Below are positions 31,501 to 43,074 of a stretch of DNA of 64,000 nt, piece after piece. A program made the position numbers and the translations under genes. The stretch lies in the NCBI GenBank assembly GCA_047967505.1, contig CM106539.1, one strand, 5' to 3'. The DNA comes from Dipteris shenzhenensis. Its lineage: Eukaryota; Polypodiophyta; Polypodiopsida; Gleicheniales. Under the pieces are notes generated by a model, which saw only the letters and a list, made by a program, of their open reading frames with translations, was not told the origin of the DNA and made no database searches. Position 1 is the first letter of the stretch. Each line of letters begins with the position of its first letter.

Positions 31501-32290
31501 TTGAAAACACACTAAGAACTTCCAACAAGAGACAATTCAATTCGGAATTTGGAACAACTAAAGATCAAAATGAGTAATCCTGCTTGATTTCCATTTCATT
31601 ATTATTGTGAATCCATTACATCACATAGGAAACATGATCAAAACTAGACAAATGATGATCTGTAACATATAGCAGGTTTCCTCATTCGGAACATCTGAAC
31701 TTCTGAATCTAGATGCTTCAGCAAAAACTACTCCTTCATCCATATATAGTTGTAACTTCTAGCATGCATCCTCTAGGAGCGGTTGCCTTCTAACTACCCC
31801 TACTAAGGTTTTGTATATTCCTATTATTACTTAGAAAAATAGATATATCACGAATACCCAAGTGGCGCTTGTCCACACAGACACACCCGGTGGTACAAGG
31901 ATTCAAAAATAATTAAGACCTGAACCCACTCAGACATCAGATTTATCAAGTTCTTCATCTAAGTCTGCCATTTCTGCTGGTAAAGAAATGAGTTGATCAT
32001 TTTCACAATCACGTTCATGACTTTCCTCTTGCATCAAGGTAATATGTTCTTCAAACTCTGTTCTAGAACAGCAGTCTCTGGTTCATCCGAAATTCCATCA
32101 TGTTTTGTGCTAAGAAAATCTGGCTTTTCAGTCACCTCAGGTGCTTTTAAAATGCTCCATCGCATCAAGCTTCATAAAGGTACCCTCAACTTCAGTATCT
32201 TCTGAAAGTGTCTTTAACTGATGTTCCACATAACTCAAAGATTCAATTTTGGCCTATAATAACAAATTATCTGGCTGCAATTCTGAATTG
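31501..32290. other. Spacer, no gene seen
   Basis: No supported feature. It may contain the 3' LTR of the Gypsy element to the right (read on the minus strand), but I could not find matching LTR ends. Confidence 0.35.
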
Positions 32291-32299
32291 CTTTTAGAA

Positions 32300-33688
32300 A
32301 ACAAATCTAAAACATTTAAAAAACTAGTTTGCATCTCTTGCAACCATTCTTTAGCAGTAGGTAAACATTCTTGCAACCATTCTTTAACAGTAGTAGGTAA
32401 ACATTCTTGCTGTCTTTCAATTTGATCCATCAATTGTTTCTTTTGATCTTTGTACTATTGAAATCTGGTCTATAATTGTAAGAATTCCTGCTGAATTTTT
32501 TGGATTAAATACCACATGATCTTTTATTTGCTGTGCCAATATTCAATTGTGTGCCTGTATTCCCTCAACTTCATTAGCTGACTGTTGTTGAAATGTTTGC
32601 ATTTGATTACCATAGGCTTTCAGAATATCAATTGCCTCATTGAATTGTTTGTATGAAATTGTACCTAGAGATTTTCCACTTGTAAATTCTGTTCGGATGT
32701 CTACTTCCTTATCTGTAGATGAATCCACCTGCTGTTGATCAACTTTTTCTTTAAATCAGGGATGGCCTCCTTCTTTGAGGAAAATTTTAATCGGGATTTG
32801 ATTGTCGATGGTGCCTGAAATATTTTCTTCTCCTGACCCACTTTTGGTGTATTCCACAAAGCTGTAGACCACTGACTTACCAGTAGCCATCTCCACCACG
32901 GAATGTTGATACATGTATTTAGCTTTGACTAAATGATCAATAGTATCCTTCACTGTATCATTTGAATCCTGAAACAACTTTTTCCTTTTCTCCTTGCAAG
33001 ATGGTAGACTATCTTTCTTCTACACTACATAATTTAACAAAGCTGTAATATATGGCACAATCCCAAAAAATTGATTTGGAGTTCGGGGCTATTTTTTGGA
33101 AATCTCTTGCATCAATTTTGTGTATGAGAGCGTTGCCCATGAAACCTTTTCACCTTGCTTTGTAGCGAGTAGATAAGCATAATTCTCTTTAGCCATATAA
33201 ATATTCCGAACCAATAGAACCACTCTCTCCTCAAACTAACCAAGCTGCTATTTATCGATTGGATCATGCACTTTGCTAATCATATAGCAATTCTTTGATG
33301 ACACTGGATTGCCAAACTCAACCATCATTACCTCATTTAAACATCGATCAAACTGACCCTCTTTTGAATAATAAGGTAAACATAATACACTTGCAACTAA
33401 TTTAGGTGTAATCTTCATGCCCATTGCAATTTCTCCTCCCATCCTTTGTAAGACTTGAAATTTACTGAGAGCATCGGGATTATCCTTCCATGCTACCCAC
33501 GGAAAACATGTGAAATCATATAGATGAATCTTTTTTAACCATTTCTTATGAAAACCTTGATCTATAGATACCTTTGACTCTTGAAATACCGGTGGACTGT
33601 CATTGATCTGTTGCTTTTTCATCGGTGGATCCAATTCAAGAGTCGAACCATCTGAAATATCTTCAGCTTCCTCCACAGGTGACTTCAC
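32300..33688 (-). pseudogene. Additional coding region 3' of Gypsy integrase, unknown product
   Basis: Read on the minus strand, this protein-like region runs for over 400 codons with about six stops. It starts at ATG 33688 with an acidic leader, then a conserved-looking globular block (W-L-K-K-I-H-L-Y-D-F, V-L-Q-R-M-G-G-E-I-A-M-G-M, V-L-C-L-P-Y-Y) to 33248. Further blocks follow (Y-A-Y-L-L-A-T-K-Q-G-E-K-V, F-F-G-I-V-P-Y-I-T-A-L-L) and a lysine/glutamine-rich, probably coiled-coil tail (32977-32543). Composition and amphipathic pattern persist across the stops, as expected for a decayed gene. It lies just downstream of Gypsy pol on the same strand, where some plant Gypsy lineages carry an additional ORF. 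I recognise no family. No membrane segment or chromodomain is seen in it. Confidence 0.45.
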
Positions 33689-34089
33689 TTAGCTTTGAAT
33701 ACGTTTGCTTCAATGAGCTGGTCACTTGTGGGTTTTCACCCCATTTCTCTACTCGCCATCGCTGACAATAATTCAAGCTCAGGACACAACGAGGAAAGCT
33801 CCGCACCTGGGCGAGATCACTATGTGCCAGGGACATTCTCCACCATAGAAAAGCAAAAATTATAGTGCAGAGAAATACTTCAGGGAGTTGGAAGTGAAAA
33901 CGGCTAGAAAATGGTGATGCCAAACATGCACATTGCCACTGAACTAATCCATAATATGCACATGTCATCGGAGGTAGTGAGTACATCACAAAAAATGATG
34001 GAACCGATTGGAACATAACATTTCCAACCTTGGCATAAACAATTGCATTCGCCACACATGAATTATTACCACAAAAACCAATATATCAG

Positions 34090-34995
34090 GGCAGATTTGT
34101 TGTAGCTACACACGTTTCACACTTGGGTTCATCCCACGGAGCTTCCTACGAAGATGGCCACGTTTTCCTAGATGAGGAACTAACTTAGAACTAAACATCA
34201 ATGCTAGATCTCCTTTCTGAAATACTGTAAACTTAATGTTTTTGTCTATCCAGGCTTGTCCTCTTTTGAATTACATCTGAAATATAGAAACTCATCAGCC
34301 TATCTTCTTCCAACTTCAACAACTGCTGAATCCTATGATTAATTGATTCCTCTGGAGACAATCTATGCTCAGCTACTATTTGGAGATTTGGAGACTAGGT
34401 ACAATAAACTCCATTAGTACTATTGCTTCACATCCATAAACAAGGTGAAATGGTGTCATATGAGTAGTTACCTGATAGGCTATACAAAATGCCCATAATG
34501 CTGAATGTCATTTCTAATACCAATCAGTCCAATTTTTCGAGACTGTTCTTCTCATACTCTCCTTGAATGTTTCATTTAAATTCTTAGCCTGACCTTTAGC
34601 GTATGGATAGTAGGTAGTTGACTTATTATGCACAATCATATGTGTTTGAGTGAGTTTCATTCATGAAATGAACCCCTTGATCAGAAACTATCTCTATTGG
34701 ACAACCAAACTTGGTTATAATATTGTGATAGATAAACTTAGCTATGCTAGCTAGAATGTATTATCTCTTAAGGCAATTGCCTCCACCCATTTTGTGCAAT
34801 AGTTAGCAATTGGCAAAATATACTTATTGCTAGTAAATTTAGCCAAAGGTTTAATCGGGCCCATAAAATCGAGTCCCCATTTCTAAAATGGACCCAAAGG
34901 TAAGATATGTTGATGTGGCATCCGATTTGCATCTGTTGGTCTACCATCTCTCTGACAAGGTAAATAAGTTTAGCAAATTGATGAGCATCTCTCAA
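34090..34995 (-). pseudogene. Gypsy integrase remnant
   Basis: C-Q-R (zinc-binding tail) near 34960; [10 protein letters not shown] with Asp codon 34868-34870; I-V-S-D-Q-G-V-H-F with Asp codon 34680-34682. The third catalytic position reads G-Q-A-K-N-L, Lys in place of Glu. A C-terminal F-Q-K-G-D-L-A-L-M block and H-L-G-K-R-G near 34140-34200 follow. Several stops. The left boundary fades near 34090; 33.69-34.09 kb has an open frame (33663-34055) that I cannot assign. Confidence 0.85.
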
Positions 34996-35319
34996 AACTA
35001 TAGGCCACTACAATCCTGCATGCAGTATCTTTTTTCCAGTAATATCACTAGAAAAGTGACCTCCTGAATTTCCAACATGTACTTCCATCTTCGAATAATT
35101 TGATCAATACCCCTTCTGTACAAATCTCCAGCTATCACCAAAAAGGGTTTACTCTATAATACAAATTTCCTCCTCTGAACTCTTGATAGTGTTTGTGGTA
35201 CCATCCCTTCGGTCAGAAAAAGAAGCATTCTATCATACCAGTCTTCTCCACCATCCAAGTTAACAAAAAACACATGTGCATCAGGTAAATGATCTTGAAC
35301 ACCCAAAGGTGCCTCACCA

Positions 35320-35640
35320 TTCATCAATCATCTTAAATAATCAGCAACCACATGCTGATTACCAAGTGTATGAACAATGTCATAATCATATTCTTGGAAG
35401 AGTAATATCCATTTAGCTAGCCTTCCAGACAATTGTGGTTTGTTCACCAAATAGATGAGAGCTTGATGATCCACATGTAAGATTACTTTATTCCCCAACA
35501 AATAGTGCCAATTTTTTTTGAGAGCATAAACCATTCCTAGTGCCTCCCTATGAGTAACACTATAATTCTATTTGGTCTTTGCCAATCTTAGACTAGCATA
35601 ATATATTGGCTGAAACCATCCTTGTACAAATTTCTGCATT
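35320..35640 (-). pseudogene. Gypsy RNase H remnant
   Basis: V-Y-A-L-K-K-N-W-H-Y-L-L-G, then V-D-H-Q-A-L-I-Y-L, L-S-G-R-L-A-K-W and E-Y-D-Y-D-I (35534-35328). This is the usual Gypsy RNase H order. It follows RT on the minus strand. Confidence 0.85.
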
Positions 35641-35740
35641 AATACTGCACCTATGGCCATATCTGAAGCATCAACAAAAATATGAAAAGGTAATTTCTAG
35701 TTAGGTGGTTTGAGAATTGGTGCCACAACTAACATCTTCT

Positions 35741-36519
35741 TCAATAAAACAAAAGCCTTCTGTTGTTACTCCTCCCATCTATAAGCTTCTCCTTTCTCCT
35801 GGTAAGCTTTGTCAACGGTGCACAAATATGAGAAAGATAGTGTAAAAACCTACTATGCCATTTGATTTGCCCTACCAAGTGTGATAACTGCTTAAGAGTT
35901 CTTGGTGTAGGAGCATTCTGAATAACTTCCACCTTTCTAGGGTCTACAGCCATGCCCTCTTCCGAGATTATATGGACCAATAGAACTCCCCTCTTAACCA
36001 CAAAGGCACACTTTTTTGGATTAAGATTAAGTCGTGCAATTCTGGATCTCTCAGGACATAATCTAAGATGTTGCAAATGCTCCTCCTTCTTTCCAAACAC
36101 AGAGAAATCATCAAGAAAAACTATGATAAAAGTTGTCAAATATGGAGCAAAGACTTCCTGAATCCACTTTTGAAAAGTGGGAGCTATATATCTCATGACC
36201 AGCCACAACATCAAGCATTGTGTCCTACATTAAGTTTTCGGTAATCAACACACACTTGTAGTTTATCATTCTTTTTAGGTACTATAACTCTGGGTGAAAG
36301 ACATGTTACCCTATCCATTGGGTAAATAAACCCCACCTTGAGCAATTTGTCAATTTCTTCCTTCACATTTTTAGCATAATTCAGATTCATTTTGTATCTT
36401 TGTTGTATCACGGGGACAACATCCTTTTGTAAGTTGATCCGATGTTTACAAAAAGATGGATCAACCCCCTTCATGTTTGTATAATGCCAAGCAAATACAT
36501 CCTTGAATTCCAGCAACAA
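35741..36519 (-). pseudogene. Gypsy reverse transcriptase with internal deletion
   Basis: From 36519: F-A-W-H-Y, R-I-N-L-Q-K and V-C-V-D-Y-R-K-L-N mark the RT N-terminus. The text then jumps within a few codons to A-P-T-F-Q-K-W-I and the catalytic F-L-D-D box (Asp codons 36107-36112). About 70 codons that should hold the first catalytic Asp and the S-G-Y-x-Q-I block are missing (deletion near 36200-36225). The connection domain with K-K-C-A-F and L-K-Q-L-S-H-L-V-G follows. It cannot be active. Confidence 0.9.
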
Positions 36520-36979
36520 ATGTCTCAGATTTTCCTAAAAAATTCCATCCAACAAAGCACTAACATGCACCATCTTCTAATCTTGTTCAGTTTTGAGATT
36601 TATCTCTTTGAGATCATCCTCCTTAACTCTTGCACACCTTCTTAGGTGATCTTCAAATGTTGTTTCTACTTCAATGATTGCAAATATCCATTTTGATATA
36701 AAATTCTTCTCTTTCTTCATCGGCATCCCACTGGTCCGAAATTATTGCATTTGAATTCTCTTCTTTGAAATTTTGCTGTTTCACCTTTGGATAGTCTCCC
36801 TCCAAATTTGGAACTGCAGTCACCTTCTTTGATGAAGAACTGCTCCCTTCATGTTTCTTGTATTGGTCCACTATGGCCTGCACATCCAGTTCAAAAATTG
36901 GAATTAAAGAAGGATTCCTTTTGAGAAAATACTCTTCCTCATCATCTTCAACCTTGGCCAGCATGTTAATGCCTCCAGC

Positions 36980-37420
36980 TCTGCCAAGGGTTGAACACAC
37001 TCGTTGTTGGCACCATAGCCATTTTCTTCTTTCATTTTCGAATAGCCACCCTATCAACTCCCCAATCCTACTTAATCTTGGCTACCCAAAACCAAGGCCT
37101 TCCAAGAAACATTAACTAAGATCTATCATCTCCCTCCATCCGAAGAACAATGAAACTGACCATGAAAGTCAGATCACAAACTCCAATTTGCTGATTTCTT
37201 AGTATCTCGAGACCTCAGTTGGACCCGCTGTTGATTGGCCATTTTTACTTGAAAAGAAGCTGGCTCTAATTCATTGAGATATTTTTTTTTTGTAAATAGC
37301 CTCTGACAAAATGTTCACACCACTTCCTCCATCCAAAAGGACCTCCATATGATCTGTGATTTATATTCCACCTGGATTAGGAGAATAATATAATCTACAT
37401 CTTCAATTTGTGCTGCATTA
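36980..37420 (-). pseudogene. Gypsy retropepsin remnant
   Basis: L-L-D-G-G-S-G-V-N-I-L-S-E begins near 37339 on the minus strand, with the catalytic Asp codon at 37331-37333; plant Gypsy proteases often have D-G-G-S here. A degraded L-G-R-P-W-like block follows near 37090, then a linker with acidic E-D-D-E-E-E-Y (about 36950) leading to RT. Several stops and frame changes. Confidence 0.7.
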
Positions 37421-38040
37421 ACTTAGGGCTCAACTTCCTCTATTCTTCAAGATTATGTAGTTCTGTAGTTGTCTAAATTGTATTTCAATGATACTATTTA
37501 TTGCAATGTGTATTATTTTGGCAATGCTATCGATCTGATACAGTGTTGCAAGATGTTTATGATCTGTTCATTAGTCTTTCCCTACTCTCTGAGTGATGAG
37601 ATGTTTTAGAGATTCCTTTGTGGAATACTTTTGAGGGTTCCAAATGAACCCCAAAATCAATACCTAAGACATTTAGCAATAATAACTTAAGTGTTGATTC
37701 AACATTTGGTATTCTCCCATGAGTTGTTAAATTACTAGCATCAAATCCCCATAACCTTTAGGATTTAAACCTTGATTGCTAGCCTTAGCCTTTAGGCATC
37801 ATGGAATGTCTAATGGAAGGAGAGTTTGAATGGCACAACATGAATTTGGAAATCTATGGCCTAATTTGGCACTCCATCCAATCATGATTTTGCTTAATTG
37901 TGGTTTTAATCTTGATTTAATGTGTAATAGGACCTTGGAAACTCTGCCCATTCTATAATTACCATGATGAATTTTGCTTATGGATGAAATTCCTTGATCC
38001 TCATTTTGTAGATTCATTTTGGCAATTCATCCCTTCCAAA
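37421..38040. other. Between Gypsy remnants, no clear coding
   Basis: This should hold gag of the element to the left, but I could not recognise a gag core or zinc knuckle. AT-rich. Confidence 0.35.
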
Positions 38041-38044
38041 ACTT

Positions 38045-38700
38045 TAAGGTGATGGTCCCACTATCAAAGCACTTTTTAATTTGATATGGTTTTCAAAGGA
38101 ATCATTCTATGGTAGGGCTTCTTCTTTGTAATTTGTATGCTAAAAGTGACCCTTAGACTTGGCACAAGAAATTCTAGCAGTACTGTTGCTTGTAGGCTAA
38201 ATGCTAGTTGGGATGGAGTGTGCTTCTATGTGACCTTGAATGCCATTTGGTAGGACCAAAGTATCGTGTGGAGTTTGTGGTCCCAATCATTTTGGTGTTT
38301 GTTTATAGTTTTCAAAAGAATCATTCTAACCACCTTATTTATGGTTTTGGCTTGACTATTTGCACTTGGGTAGTATGTTGTTGATTGCTTGTGATGGATT
38401 AGAAGTTCCTTATCATGATTTTAATCACCAAATTGTTAAAATATCAAGTTCATCCCTTGGTCCAACATGATTTCTATGGGCATCCAAATATATAGATGGT
38501 ATTCTCAAACAAATATCTCATTGAGCTTTTGGTTGTGTTGTCCCACAAGGCTTTTGCTATGGCCCATTGGTCTCTGACTTCCACCAAGGGCATTAGTAAT
38601 ACCCTTTTAATCCCATTTTTTGTAACCAAATTTGGTTCTTTGGCTTGGTATCATCCAAATAGAACTGAAAATCAATAAATGGAGACTAGTCGATCACTGC
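38045..38700 (-). mobile_element. Second Gypsy integrase fragment
   Basis: On the minus strand near 38.47 kb, I-F-G-C-P followed by a D-Q-G-like block, then S-N-Q-Q-H-T-T near 38.38, and a frame-shifted region toward 38.1 that reads like the middle of integrase (H-S-x-S-H-R-S-T-P-S-Q-L). Stops are frequent. A different copy from that at 34-37 kb. Confidence 0.55.
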
Positions 38701-38859
38701 ATATTGACTTAGTCTCCTTGCAAATTTCAGCTTTGACTCTACAACCTCCTCTTCCAATTACTTGAGCTTCTATGCCTTGGAATGGAGAGAACTCCTCTAG
38801 TTAAAGCAACTATTCCTACCAAAACCGAACTAACTCTTTTGGGCTCATCCTCTTGGCCC

Positions 38860-39210
38860 TAACTTGAGGATATGAATTCCTTAGGTACTACAACCTCCAA
38901 GCCATAAACCAACCAAAACAGTGTCATTCTTGTGGTGACTCAAAAGCTATTCTGTATACACACAAAACTCAATCCTATTTTTTATCTTAATATTTTGGTT
39001 CTTGGATGCGATCATCTTCAAAATTTGCTTCATCGTCTTGTTGCTACTCTTTGCCTCTCCATTTCCTCATGGATGATTCATTGTAGCCATCTTGTGAACC
39101 ACTATATGCACATCTATCAGTTGCTTTACTGTATCATTCAAAAAATGAGTGCCCAACTTGATCAAGCATCAGGTTGAGGTTGCATTTGTCATCTCCATGG
39201 CTATTGATGT
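38860..39210 (-). mobile_element. Third Gypsy integrase fragment
   Basis: On the minus strand: L-G-T-H-F-L-N-D-T-V-K-Q-L-I near 39170-39125, then N-H-P-x-G-N-G-E-A-K-S-N-K-T near 39070, then K-Q-I-L-K-M-I-A-S-K-N-Q. This is the second half of an integrase core; the Glu is followed by A-K as in degraded copies. Confidence 0.6.
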
Positions 39211-39479
39211 GCAACATTTGGAACACTAGACACCATGACACAGCCACTGCATACAAGGCTTCATTGCCACCTTCAAGTAAGCAAGGTTTAGCAAGACCGT
39301 AATCTATGGACAATGTCTTGGTTTTCTTGAGAGATCTTCTATGCTTATGACATTTGCAAGCTCTTTCTTCTTTGCTACTATCATTAGAGTTTGTATTGGA
39401 GTTGTGGTCTACCCGTTGGATTGATAATTCACACTTGGTGTGGATAAACATGTGTTTAGAACAATGAGCACCATCGACA

Positions 39480-39960
39480 ATCTAGACAAAGTCGAATGTG
39501 GCCATGTATGATGAGGCAACCGCTTGCTTTAGCTTATGATCTAGCCTATACACGAAGTATGACTTCAACACTTTCGAGGCAGGGCGTTGTGCTTATGGTG
39601 GGCTAGGTTGTGAAACTTGGCGACGTAGTTATCCAAGGTGAGATCTCTTTGGTCCATGTGTCCAAGCTTTGTGAGGATGTGAACAATAGTTTTCTCTATG
39701 TGGTAGCAAAGAAAAAAGGATGCACAAAGGCTATTAAAGTCTGGGAATAGGGTAATGGCATACTATGTAGCCCAAATCATAGCTATGCTTTGGAGTGAAG
39801 TTGGGAATGTCACCATTTTGTTGACTTTCATTTGTTGCACCATTGGAACATTGGCCTACTAAACACTTTCAAACATCATCACGTGCGCATCGGCATCCTT
39901 TTCAAGGAGGGTGCTTAATTGTCAAGATTGGGCATTAAGCGTGAGCATGAGGAGACGATG
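39480..39960 (-). mobile_element. Gypsy gag-like fragment
   Basis: On the minus strand: D-A-D-A-H-V-M-M-F-E near 39890, then K-V-N-K-M-V-T-F-P-T-S-L-Q-S-I-A-M-I-W-A-T, and after a frame change K-L-G-H-M-D-Q-R-D-L and Y-V-A-K-F-H-N-L. This follows the Retrotrans_gag pattern (acid-H-x3-F-E ... F-x2-x-L-x-G-x-A-x2-W ... Y-x3-F). With the integrase pieces to its left it may be one deleted element. Confidence 0.55.
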
Positions 39961-39967
39961 AAAGATA

Positions 39968-41860
39968 TCGGCAAAGTTTGTCTTCAAGTTTGGGTACACA
40001 TTCCAAACTTGAATATGAGACAAAAAAATAGTAGAATAAAGATTTGGAACGAGACCATTAAATCATTACAAGTGCTTTGTTGCATGTGAAGCATGCATCC
40101 TAAAGACTATAGGATATAGCAATTTATTCAAAAACATCAAAATTTTGTTCTATACATACATGCAACCAAGTAATCATTCAAAAGTACACTATGTGACCTT
40201 CTTCTCAACCTAAGGAAACACCTAAATAAGAACATTAGGCATGGGTTAATGGGCCTCCAGTTCTGCTAAAGTGTTGCACACCCATTTGAGGACATGCTTC
40301 ATAACTTTTTTTTGATTTGTTGAAAACCAAAATAGATTGAAACTTTGGAATCCAAACTAGTGGGACTACTGCATGGTGGTCTTAAAACATTAATAGTTGT
40401 TGATACTGGTATCTAGATTCACCCTAAAATGGAAGAATTTGAAAATGTACAATTTGTGCATGTGCAAAGATATTTTAATAAATCCAACACTATTTACAAA
40501 TTTGAAATGTTTCTTTTTCCATGCACTTGCTTGCTATATGACTCATAAGCATGCCAAAGGTCAGTGCATTTCATAATACACAGCATCAATCCTGATAGCA
40601 TAACCGTTGGCCTATTTGTGTTTTAAAGCATTTTAGGCCACATTGCACTTGTTTGGGATATTATATTTTGCTTACGCGTATCACCGAAGGGGGTAAACTC
40701 GACGGCTAAAAATTTTGCTACTCCCACGAATTTCCAAATTTCACACCTCCCGCCCATCAAATCTTTGAATATTAAGTACTTGTAACCTGCCCCTACCCTG
40801 CAACCTGCACGCACCTTGACGTGACCTTGCATAAACTTTGGTTTGCCATTGTCTTCTTTTGGGTACTTTGTCTTCTATTCTTTGATCGCCTCACAAGATA
40901 GCTTCTCTGGGTCTATTCTAGACTGCTGATCGTGGCCATGGCATTAATGGCAACATGTAGCTCACCATGGCTTGCAAGCGAAGTAGACAGAGGCTGTGAG
41001 ATAGGAAAAATGAAAAGCTTGGTCAAGGTACAAGGAACAGATTGCGGATCAAGGAAAGCAATGGCACGGTATCAAAAGCAACATAAGACACTTTTGAAAC
41101 ATTTGCAAAGGGAGAAACAATGAGAAGAAAGAAGACTCCTTGCAGAGTAGCTGCAGGAAGCAGTTGCAGATGCACGCATTTGATCATTACCCATTAGAGC
41201 GAAGAACACGAGCTATGGTGTCACGATTGGTGGAAGAAAACTTTCTTGTTTCCACAGTGCGTGCATCATAGGGGATCATGACAATTGTGAGAACATTGCA
41301 ACTATGAAGACATGGGACATTGCAATTGTGAGAACATTACAACTATGAAGACATGGGAGTGAGTTCAAGTTTTCCCTCTACGTCCAGATGGCATGACAAA
41401 CAATGGAGGGACAAACAACGACTCGCCACATTTTGGGGAGAGTTTCGATTACCTCACTGACTATCTTGGAAGAGGGGGATAACTTTGCAATTGTTGTTGC
41501 CTTTGGGGAGAATGAGGAAGACAACCCATACTTTGTGTTGCAATGCACAAAAGCACAAGTTTGAGAAAGCACAAGGTTGAGAAAGCATTTAAGGATGATT
41601 GGGGAACAACCTATGAGAAGTGGGATGTAGTAGTTCGAGCTTTTTGGTACCAAAAAACATCCAAAAGAGGCCACAATTACAAACTATTACATAAGATGCT
41701 CAAACTTTTGTGTATTCTCATCTAGCAAGAGCTATTAAGTACCAGATGCAACCTATTGCACAACAAAAGAAGGGAAAGAGTATCTTCAAATTGGATTTAG
41801 ACATGCATGAGAACATCTTGGAGTGTCTTGGAGTAGTGGACAACAACAACTAAGATACTA
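39968..41860 (+). mobile_element. DNA-transposon-like element, deletion derivative (plus copy)
   Basis: Its first kilobase (39968-40990) is a diverged inverted copy of 59830-60850. It then matches the N-terminal coding part of the minus copy (G-E-T-M-R-R-K-K, C-R-V-A-A-G-S-S-C-R-C-T-H near 41115-41190) and a block (41240-41370) also present at about 56.38-56.57 kb. The central region with the QDEIQ block, present in the other copy at 57.0-58.0 kb, is missing. A C-terminal piece follows, with P-Y-F-V-L-Q-C-T-K-A, A-F-K-D-D-W-G-T-T-Y-E-K-W-D and F-W-Y-Q-K-T-S-K (41525-41690). Ends are approximate; no terminal repeats or target duplication were found. Confidence 0.55.
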
Positions 41861-42059
41861 TACTAAGAAAATGTAGTCTCATTGCAAGGAAACAATATTC
41901 CACTTATCCTGGAAAATGAAAAATGTATTTGAGACTATGCTTCTTCTAGTAAATCCCAAACTAACCACTGTGCTTGTTTTTGTAAATCCCAAATGATAAA
42001 TCCCACGCTTGTTTCTAGTATATCCTGAACAACTACTGCGCTGGTTTTATAAAATCCCA

Positions 42060-42195
42060 CAATGAATCCACAAATCCTAAATGAATGAATTGTATGCCAT
42101 TCATCTTGTAATAATAGAAGCAAACCACCGCATTGGTGGTAGTTAATATTGTAGTGCGCAACCAACCATGGCAATGGCGACCACTTATCCTGCAC
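42060..42195. repeat. Dispersed AACCACC/GCTGGT repeat, copy 1
   Basis: Contains CTAAATGAATGAATTGTATG, a run ending ATAATAGAAGCAAACCACCG, a near-palindromic CACCGCATTGGTGG, and GCGACCACTTATCCT. Further copies at about 43500-43590, 43925-44045 and 45510-45770. No coding potential. 42.2-42.95 kb otherwise holds nothing I can name. Confidence 0.8.
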
Positions 42196-43074
42196 TACCA
42201 CTGTACTATCCTAAAATTTCTTGCAAAGTGCTATACTAAATAGTCCCCTTTAGGCTGGTTATCTTTAACTATCAGATTTCAGCCATCGGGCTACTTAAAG
42301 ACATTAAAGTAGTCCTATTTCATCGCTTCATCCACCCCTGTATTAAAAAGCAGTCATCGAGATCCATTTGAGTTTAATTTGGTTACTAAAATAAGATCGT
42401 TTAATAGTTTACTCGGGCATACTTGGGATAATTTGCATATGCTCACAAAATATTACGCTCACATATTATTGACACTAAGAATAATCCAACTGTCTTTCCA
42501 GAAACTTTTAAGTATTAACATGGAAGTAAGTCAATATAAAATTAGGTATTACAAGCACTATAGATCATGGATGATGGCAGTCCAAGAAAGTTCACAAGTC
42601 CAAGAAATGCCCAATTTTTTCAAAATACAATGATATTTTGTGGCTCAGGGAAATTCCATACTCTCGACTATATTATCAACCTCTCTATAGCAAGCATCTC
42701 CGAGCTCTTTAGGCCACTTTGATGCACTATCATAGACTCTTCTCTCCAACTGCTTGCTACTCTCTACCATCTTGTATGCCCATAGTAACTCCTCCTTTCA
42801 TTGAGGGGTCCTCTTCATCCTTCTCTCGACGCCCTATACACTGTCGAGCCTCTGCCATGTCCTACCAAAAGAAACCTACATCATGAGCTTGACAAGTACC
42901 TTAAAGGAGTAGGAAAAAAGATAGCCATGGAAATGAATATTCAATGTATCTACCACCTCCATATCAAATAGCCAGTTACAAAGCATATTCTCCTTGTACC
43001 TATTTTACTCCCTCGTCTTTGGGTCTGCTTCTGCATGGAGGTTATGTAAAAGTGTTCTCAAATAGAACAAGAGC

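Larger units (their letters stand above)
34090..37420 (-). mobile_element. Ty3/Gypsy pol remnant (minus strand)
   Basis: The order on the minus strand is protease, reverse transcriptase, RNase H, integrase, which defines Ty3/Gypsy. No LTR, primer site or gag could be tied to it. It is decayed but all enzymatic domains can be traced. More Gypsy fragments continue to the right. Confidence 0.9.

Noticed and set aside
33663-34055. 130-residue membrane-like protein between Gypsy integrase and the unknown coding region
   Set aside because: Composition is mixed, it overlaps the start of the better-supported frame, and no homologous pattern is recognised; an envelope-like role would be speculation.
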